Assembly (NCBI GenBank): GCA_949486985.1
Contig: CATBLW010000167.1
Location: 1 to 10,444, forward strand
Origin: Prochlorococcus marinus str. MIT 9215
Lineage (GTDB): Bacteria > Cyanobacteriota > Cyanobacteriia > PCC-6307 > Cyanobiaceae
Direction of reading: 5' to 3'
Length of the DNA stretch: 10,444 nucleotides
In this document: positions 6,076 to 10,444 of the stretch, piece after piece
Layout of the letters: each line of letters starts with the position of its first letter
How positions within the stretch are numbered: position 1 is the first letter of the stretch
Made by a program: the position numbers and the translations under genes
Notes under the pieces: generated by a model
Seen by the model: only the letters and a program-made list of their open reading frames with translations
Told to the model about the DNA's origin: nothing
Databases searched by the model: none

Positions 6076-6393
6076 TCAGGGCACCAAACCAGCCCAATGC
6101 AGAAAACTATCGCGACTCAACGCCTCGATGAACAGCACAGCCGCCAAACCAACCATCGCGAAACGTCCATTCACCCGTTCCGCATAGGCACTCCAGCCAA
6201 AGGCAGGGAGGTCTCCTGTGGTTGCACTCGTTAGCGAGGGCTCAGCATGTGAAGGCTGCCCTTCTAAAGGCTTTTCACCTGAAGACTGTTCACCTGAAGG
6301 ATTAACTCCTGAAAGCTCTGAACTCTTGGAGCTGGATTCTGCTGGCTCTTGAGCAACCTGCTCACCTGATAGATCTTGGTTGGGCGGCATCAT
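6076..6393 (-). CDS. hli: High-light-inducible / CAB-domain protein with long N-terminal extension
   Basis: The C-terminal 40 residues are a typical Hli/Scp domain: FGWSAYAERVNGRFAMVGLAA (65-85) with the chlorophyll-binding E-x-x-N-G-R motif (Glu72, Asn75, Arg77), then one membrane helix and a short tail. Hli proteins bind chlorophyll and carotenoid, quench excess energy and help protect photosystem II during stress or assembly. About 64 residues precede the domain and are hydrophilic, rich in Ser, Glu, Pro and Gln, with an in-frame SGE repeat. The first ATG is at 6393; a second lies directly after at 6390, and an in-frame TTG at 6396 is less likely. The gene starts 9 nt after the ABC-transporter stop, so it is probably the last gene of the HIT-ABC-hli operon. 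Confidence 0.92.
   Translation of the reverse strand: MMPPNQDLSGEQVAQEPAESSSKSSELSGVNPSGEQSSGEKPLEGQPSHAEPSLTSATTGDLPAFGWSAYAERVNGRFAMVGLAAVLFIEALSRDSFLHWAGLVP
6274..6299. repeat. 11-bp direct repeat, 15-bp period, inside hli
   Basis: TTCACCTGAAG occurs at 6274-6284 and 6289-6299. The five-codon spacing keeps it in frame, giving the repeated SGE in the extension of the Hli protein (SGEQSSGEKP). A related, degenerate copy (CTCCTGAAAG) follows. This looks like a small coding tandem expansion of the disordered leader. Confidence 0.6.
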
Positions 6394-6402
6394 CAAACAA
6401 GC

Positions 6403-8394
6403 TCAGGGTTGATCAAAGTCATAACTGGTGGCTGGGATCAAGCGCCAGTCGCCATTCCCTACAAGTTGCAGCACGGAGTCATGAAAGTCGATCAGGGTCG
6501 AACGGTGCCCGACACTGATAACAGAAAGATCCCGTTCCTTCAGAAGTTTATAGAGATGCTTTTCGATCTTGACATCCAAAGCACTTGTCGCTTCATCTAG
6601 GACAACAAAGCGAGGAGCATTTAAAAGCAAACGACCAAATGCCAATCGCTGCTGTTCTCCCAAAGAAAGAATTCGCGGCCAATCTTGCTTGACATCAAGA
6701 TTTGGATAACGCTCAACAATCTGATCAAGCTTCACCTCTTCCAATACCGATTTAAGCTGATCTTCACTGAAGCGATCTTCATCTGCAGGATAACAAAGCT
6801 GCTCACGAAGAGAGCCCAAAATCATATATGGCTTCTGAGGAATAAATAACAAATCCCCTGAACTCGGCCGCTCAACAGTGCCTTTGCGGGGACTCCAAAG
6901 CCCACTAATCATGCGAAGCAATGAGGTTTTGCCACAACCTGATGGACCAACGACAAGAAGCTTGTCTGACTCCTCAACATTAATACTTAGGTCATGAATA
7001 ATGGGCTGACCTCCATTAGGCGCATAAAGATCAGCATGCTGAATCAGGATAGAATTTCTAGGAGAAGAATTCGGCACATCAATAACAGCCGTCTTTCGAC
7101 TGATTTTCTCAACCTTTGACTGAAAACCTTCTAATCGACTTACTCCGGCCGTAAATTGAGCCAAATCATCAATCCTATTAACAACAAAGAACAGCGAGCC
7201 CTCAACCATATTAAAAGCAAAGCTAGCTTGAATGAAACTTCCATAATCAATTTCTCCCGCAAAGTACGGGATCGCCATGATCACGTATGGGAAGAAGACT
7301 CCTGCGTATGTCGACGATCTCTGCATGGCACTAATAACAACCTGCCAAACAATCAACAGATTAAAGTTTTTCACCACAGACCCAAGCCTTCTTTGCGTCT
7401 CCTCCTTCTCGGGCTCTTCACCTGAATAAAAAGCAATCGATTCGGCATTATTACGGATATGGACAAGTCCATACCTAAAATCAGCCTCATAGCGCAACTG
7501 GTCAAAATTAATTTTGACCAACTTTCTACCTGCGAAAACCAAAACAGCGGTCGCGAAGAACGCATATCCGAACAGAGAAAGAGTCAGCGTCGTACTAATG
7601 CTCCATAAAATAAGTATGTTCAAAGAAAATGCAAGAAGCGCATCGAACACACCCAGAGTGAATTGAAGACTCTGGGCCGTAAATGAGCGCGTATCATCCG
7701 TAATCCGCTGATCGGGATTATCAACATCAGTAGCCTGCTCATCATTAGGATCCAGAACGTAATAAGCACGGTTGCTCATGAAGTCTGCAATCAAACTCCG
7801 AGACAACCAATCACGCCACACAATTCCAAGCTTTAATGTAAAAAATATCTGCGAGACTCTTATTGGAAGCGCAACAACAAAGCAACAAGCATAAATAATT
7901 AGAATGCGATAGAAGCCGCTCTCTTCTTTCTCGACAAGAGCATTGGTTAGATCCCTAGCAATAAATCCAATCCCCGCATTAATCCCATTAACCGCCAAAA
8001 GCATCAAAACAATGACTGCAAGCATCAACCAATGCAGCCAGCGTTTATGCCGCAACTGCTGACGCATGGCAAAGAAACTGCCAGCACCAATCACGAACAA
8101 GCCAGAAAATGCCCATCCCCACCAGCTCGACCAAATCATCTTGATCGTGCCGGCAACGCCGCCGAAATAGTTCTCCGTCAGAGCTGGCTGAAGACGTTCA
8201 AAGGCTGCAATCAGCCCTGTTAATGCAACGAGAACAACTCCACCAACACAAAAGATCAGTGCAAGCAGAAGCCCAATAAATTGCCATCCGTTGGCTTGGT
8301 CGAGCGGCAAGAAGAAAGGCTGAGCCAGTCTCTGAAACTTGCCGAGCTGATAAGAAAGCCCCTTAAGAGGGCCCTTCCTGGTCGTGGTTGTCAT
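6403..8394 (-). CDS. ABC transporter, SbmA/YddA/ABCD-type fused permease-ATPase
   Basis: This 663-residue half-transporter has an N-terminal membrane domain and a C-terminal ATPase. Hydrophobic segments lie at about 39-61, 90-109, 119-147, 163-182, 243-265, 272-290 and 360-380. The membrane domain carries the family marks NPDQRITDD (226-234) and RNNAESIAFY (314-323), typical of the ABC_membrane_2 type shared by YddA, SbmA/BacA and peroxisomal ABCD proteins. ATPase motifs are complete: Walker A GPSGCGKT (483-490), Q-loop Gln520, signature LSLGEQ (576-581), Walker B FVVLDE (596-601), D-loop SALD, and His630. It would act as a dimer in a membrane; the substrate is not evident. The ATG at 8394 is preferred, since the open frame upstream overlaps the HIT gene. 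It lies 25 nt after the HIT gene and 9 nt before hli. Confidence 0.93.
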   Translation of the reverse strand: MTTTTRKGPLKGLSYQLGKFQRLAQPFFLPLDQANGWQFIGLLLALIFCVGGVVLVALTGLIAAFERLQPALTENYFGGVAGTIKMIWSSWWGWAFSGLFVIGAGSFFAMRQQLRHKRWLHWLMLAVIVLMLLAVNGINAGIGFIARDLTNALVEKEESGFYRILIIYACCFVVALPIRVSQIFFTLKLGIVWRDWLSRSLIADFMSNRAYYVLDPNDEQATDVDNPDQRITDDTRSFTAQSLQFTLGVFDALLAFSLNILILWSISTTLTLSLFGYAFFATAVLVFAGRKLVKINFDQLRYEADFRYGLVHIRNNAESIAFYSGEEPEKEETQRRLGSVVKNFNLLIVWQVVISAMQRSSTYAGVFFPYVIMAIPYFAGEIDYGSFIQASFAFNMVEGSLFFVVNRIDDLAQFTAGVSRLEGFQSKVEKISRKTAVIDVPNSSPRNSILIQHADLYAPNGGQPIIHDLSINVEESDKLLVVGPSGCGKTSLLRMISGLWSPRKGTVERPSSGDLLFIPQKPYMILGSLREQLCYPADEDRFSEDQLKSVLEEVKLDQIVERYPNLDVKQDWPRILSLGEQQRLAFGRLLLNAPRFVVLDEATSALDVKIEKHLYKLLKERDLSVISVGHRSTLIDFHDSVLQLVGNGDWRLIPATSYDFDQP

Positions 8395-8419
8395 GGCGCC
8401 ATTCTTGCCAGTTCCAGCC

Positions 8420-8761
8420 TCAACCGGGAGGCCAGGCCTGGGGACGCCCACCAATCACATGAACATGTAGGTGGAAAACAGTTTGGCCAGCCTCAGCCCC
8501 CGTATTGATAACAGTGCGGAAGTGCTCAAGGCCTTCCTGCTTGGCCACCTTGGCTGCGACGAGCAGCAAATGCCCCAATAGTTCTGCATCCTCGCCTTCA
8601 GCAGCAAACAAACCTGCCAAAGGTTTGCGGGGAATCACCAGCACATGAACCGGTGCCTGAGGCTCAATGTCGCGAAAGGCCAAGCAACGATCATCGCTAT
8701 AGACCTCATCACAAGGGATTTCGCCACACAAGATGCGGCCAAAAACAGTGTCGCCAGCCAT
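8420..8761 (-). CDS. HIT family (HINT-type) nucleotide hydrolase
   Basis: This is a 113-residue HINT-branch protein of the histidine-triad family, which hydrolyses purine nucleoside phosphoramidates and related adenylates. Landmarks: AGDTVFGRILCGEIPCDEVYSDD (2-24), the strand PVHVLVIPRKP (37-47), GQTVFHLHVHVIGGR (92-106) holding the triad His97, His99 (the expected nucleophile) and His101, and the conserved C-terminal WPPG. The ATG at 8761 matches the usual family N-terminus. In-frame ATGs further upstream (to 8833) would add 24 unusual residues and run into comM. It is the first gene of the HIT-ABC-hli unit and diverges from comM. Its physiological substrate here is unknown. Confidence 0.94.
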   Translation of the reverse strand: MAGDTVFGRILCGEIPCDEVYSDDRCLAFRDIEPQAPVHVLVIPRKPLAGLFAAEGEDAELLGHLLLVAAKVAKQEGLEHFRTVINTGAEAGQTVFHLHVHVIGGRPQAWPPG

Positions 8762-8783
8762 AGCAGTCGCAGCAATGGAATGG

Positions 8784-8814
8784 GACGGCTGGGGCATGAA
8801 TTCCATGCACCGTC
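8784..8814. promoter_or_regulatory. Dyad in the HIT/comM divergent region
   Basis: Within the 62-bp gap between the two divergent genes, GCATG-AATTC-CATGC (8794-8808) is flanked by GACGG (8784-8788) and CCGTC (8810-8814), giving a nested imperfect inverted repeat. Both promoters must overlap this gap or the neighbouring coding ends. No convincing -10 box was found, so a regulatory role is only suggested. Confidence 0.35.
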
Positions 8815-8823
8815 TGATCACAA

Positions 8824-10371
8824 ATGCTGGCACGTTGCCTGAGCGCTTCCCTTCAGGGCCTTGAAGCCCATGCCGTCACGGTGGAAGTGGATTTGGCCCC
8901 TGGACTGCCTGGATTACAACTGGTTGGGTTGCCAGATGCAGCTGTTCAAGAGTCCCGCGAGCGGGTCAGAGCTGCACTTCGCAACAGTGGCTTTCGCGGC
9001 ACCTTGGTTCGCGTGGTCGTCAACCTCGCCCCCGCTGATCTGCGCAAAGAGGGGCCATCGTTTGATCTCCCCATCGCCTTAGCCCTACTGGTAGCGAGTG
9101 GCCAGCTTGATGGCCCTTTGCTTAACAATCTCTGGTGCGCTGGAGAGCTGGGCCTTGATGGCAGCCTGCGCCCCTGCAGAGGGATCCTGGCCATTGCAAG
9201 CCTGGCTGCAGCGAACAAGGCCAGAGCATTAGTGGTGCCAACCGCGAATGCCGCCGAAGCGAGTCTTGTTCCTGGATTAACCGTTCAAGCTGCCAGTTCC
9301 CTTGAAGAACTGGTGAATCGTCTTAGGCAGCCCAAACCGTGGCCCCAAAAACAACTCGGGATGGTGCCGGAAAGCCAAGAGCATGCAGAGGAGCCAAAAC
9401 ACAACCTGCCTTCCGTACTGGGTTGTTCCATGGGTAAAACAGCCCTCGCCTTAGCCGCTGCTGGTGGCCATCACTTGTTAATGGTGGGTCCCCCTGGCTG
9501 CGGGAAAACCCTTTTGGCAAAACATTTGCCGCAGCTATTGCCCCTGTTAACGCCCAAAGAGGCTCTCGAAATCACGCATATTCACTCAGTAGCAGGCGTG
9601 CTTTCAAACACGCAAAAGTTGCTGCAAGGAAGGCCTTTCCGTGCTCCCCATCACAGCTGCTCAGCCGCCGCACTACTGGGTGGGGGTGCCAACCCCAAGC
9701 CCGGAGAGTTAAGCCTTGCCCATGGTGGGGTGTTGTTTCTCGATGAACTCGCCGAATTTCCACCCCATGTTCTCAACCAACTGCGGCAACCGCTGGAGGA
9801 CGGTCTGCTCTTGCTCAGTAGAGCAAGACACAAATGCGTCTTCCCTTGCCAAATCACCCTGGTAGCGGCAACAAATCCATGTCCATGTGGCTGGCATGGA
9901 GACCCTTCCCATCCTTGCCGCTGCACCCAATCCCAACGACAGCGTTACTGGAGCCGAATCTCAGGCCCCCTATTGGATCGCCTCGATGTGCAGCTGCGAC
10001 TCGAGCGCCTGCCCGCAGCTCAGCTGCGTCAAGCCGTTAGCCAAAACACAAGCGTCGAGTTGACTGAATCTCAATCGATCGGTGCCGCGGAAGTCCTGCA
10101 AGCAAGAGAGCGGATGCTTGCAAGAAATCCAAACGGCATCAGCAATCGTGATCTTTCCGCAAAAGACTTGGGCTGCATCGGCCAAGTTGATGACAACGCC
10201 CTGGCTTTATGGGAACAAGTGCTCAACTGCCGCAAACTGAGCGCCCGTAGTGGCCTAAGGCTGCTTCGCGTTGCCAGGACCTTGGCCGATTTGCATAACC
10301 AAAATCGGGTAACCAGGGCTGTCGTTGCAGAAGCTACTTGTTTTCGCAGCTTCGATAGCTGCGAAAATTGA
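8824..10371 (+). CDS. comM: ComM/YifB family Mg-chelatase-like AAA+ ATPase
   Basis: This complete 515-residue YifB/ComM protein has the usual family length. ComM in Vibrio is a hexameric helicase that drives branch migration during integration of transforming DNA; other roles are likely in bacteria not known to be competent. Order: an N-terminal Lon-protease-like domain (about 1-165, with GLPGLQLVGLPDAAVQESRERVRAA), a variable linker (165-195), an AAA+ core with Walker A GPPGCGKT (222-229), RPFRAPHHS (270-278), and Walker B VLFLDE (303-308). Then come a cysteine cluster, NPCPCGWHGDPSHPCRC (351-367), resembling a zinc site, SGPLLDRLD (380-388) and the C-terminal ChlI-like helical domain. The ATG at 8824 fits the family start (MLAR). 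It is not the real magnesium-chelatase subunit ChlI. The last codons form a perfect palindrome. Confidence 0.95.
   Translation: MLARCLSASLQGLEAHAVTVEVDLAPGLPGLQLVGLPDAAVQESRERVRAALRNSGFRGTLVRVVVNLAPADLRKEGPSFDLPIALALLVASGQLDGPLLNNLWCAGELGLDGSLRPCRGILAIASLAAANKARALVVPTANAAEASLVPGLTVQAASSLEELVNRLRQPKPWPQKQLGMVPESQEHAEEPKHNLPSVLGCSMGKTALALAAAGGHHLLMVGPPGCGKTLLAKHLPQLLPLLTPKEALEITHIHSVAGVLSNTQKLLQGRPFRAPHHSCSAAALLGGGANPKPGELSLAHGGVLFLDELAEFPPHVLNQLRQPLEDGLLLLSRARHKCVFPCQITLVAATNPCPCGWHGDPSHPCRCTQSQRQRYWSRISGPLLDRLDVQLRLERLPAAQLRQAVSQNTSVELTESQSIGAAEVLQARERMLARNPNGISNRDLSAKDLGCIGQVDDNALALWEQVLNCRKLSARSGLRLLRVARTLADLHNQNRVTRAVVAEATCFRSFDSCEN
10341..10367. repeat. Perfect 10-bp inverted repeat at the comM 3' end
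   Basis: TTTTCGCAGC (10341-10350) and GCTGCGAAAA (10358-10367) are perfect reverse complements around a 7-nt loop. The repeat lies within the last ten codons of comM and ends one nt before the TGA stop. The stem has U on the 5' side and A on the 3' side, with no T-run following on either strand, so it lacks the layout of a classical intrinsic terminator. Confidence 0.7.
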
Positions 10372-10444
10372 ACAGATCAAACCCACTGAGCCTTCAGAAA
10401 CCATCCAAAGGCCAAGTTGTGGATTCAGAACTCAGTTCAGGGAT
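10372..10444. other. Right edge, no supported gene
   Basis: This 73-nt stretch follows comM. On the minus strand a 16-codon open frame from the edge ends in TGA at 10394-10396 and could be the C-terminus (ending WPLDGF) of a gene convergent with comM. It is too short to identify and could be chance. Confidence 0.25.

Noticed and set aside
8395..8454. TTG-initiated extension of the ABC transporter
   Set aside because: It overlaps the HIT gene and adds residues unlike the family; ATG 8394 gives a sensible N-terminus.
8762..8833. N-terminal extension of the HIT protein
   Set aside because: HINT proteins typically begin near MAGDT; the extension would overlap the comM start.
8824..10371. Reading this gene as magnesium chelatase ChlI
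   Set aside because: The Lon-like N-terminal domain, the NPCPCG cysteine cluster and the RPFRAPHHS motif identify YifB/ComM instead.
1..10444. CRISPR, insertion sequence, prophage or defence island
   Set aside because: No regularly spaced repeats, transposase, integrase or typical defence motifs were seen; the content is ordinary core genome.

Overview
The window looks like chromosomal core-genome DNA of a marine picocyanobacterium. The best guess is a low-light Prochlorococcus of the MIT9313/MIT9303 type or a close marine Synechococcus. Reasons: a 40-residue psbX, ycf66, a high-light-inducible (Hli) protein, a cyanobacteria-type LpxB-like glycosyltransferase, moderate GC content and tight gene packing. 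The species is inferred from gene content and remembered protein similarity, not from a search. I see no mobile element, CRISPR array, phage gene, rRNA or recognisable defence system.

Left part (1-1731, minus strand). The 5' part of msrB runs off the left edge. Upstream of it lies an LpxB-related glycosyltransferase gene, and 16 nt upstream of that gene's probable start is a tRNA-Leu(GAG) on the same strand. A 131-bp divergent region (1732-1862) separates the tRNA from accC and holds a strong 12-bp inverted repeat.

Middle (1863-6054). accC (biotin carboxylase of acetyl-CoA carboxylase) runs rightwards and converges on yggT (minus). Divergent from yggT comes a plus-strand photosynthesis-flavoured series: psbX with a hairpin terminator, ycf66 with a long disordered tail, then two small tandem lipoprotein genes. 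The two lipoproteins are paralogues, each with about three TolB/PD40-like beta repeats, and are joined by an ATGA overlap.

Right part (6076-10444). A three-gene minus-strand operon reads HIT hydrolase, SbmA/YddA/ABCD-type ABC transporter, hli, with gaps of 25 and 9 nt. It diverges from comM/yifB (plus, complete), which ends in a perfect 10-bp palindrome. The last 73 bases hold no gene I can support.

The functional themes are fatty-acid synthesis (accC), envelope (LpxB-like, lipoproteins, ABC transporter), photosystem II and photoprotection (psbX, hli, probably ycf66), oxidative repair (msrB) and DNA processing (comM). Four genes appear to use non-ATG starts: the LpxB-like gene, yggT, ycf66 and the first lipoprotein. 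The most interesting hypothesis is that the two translationally coupled lipoproteins are half-propellers that assemble together.
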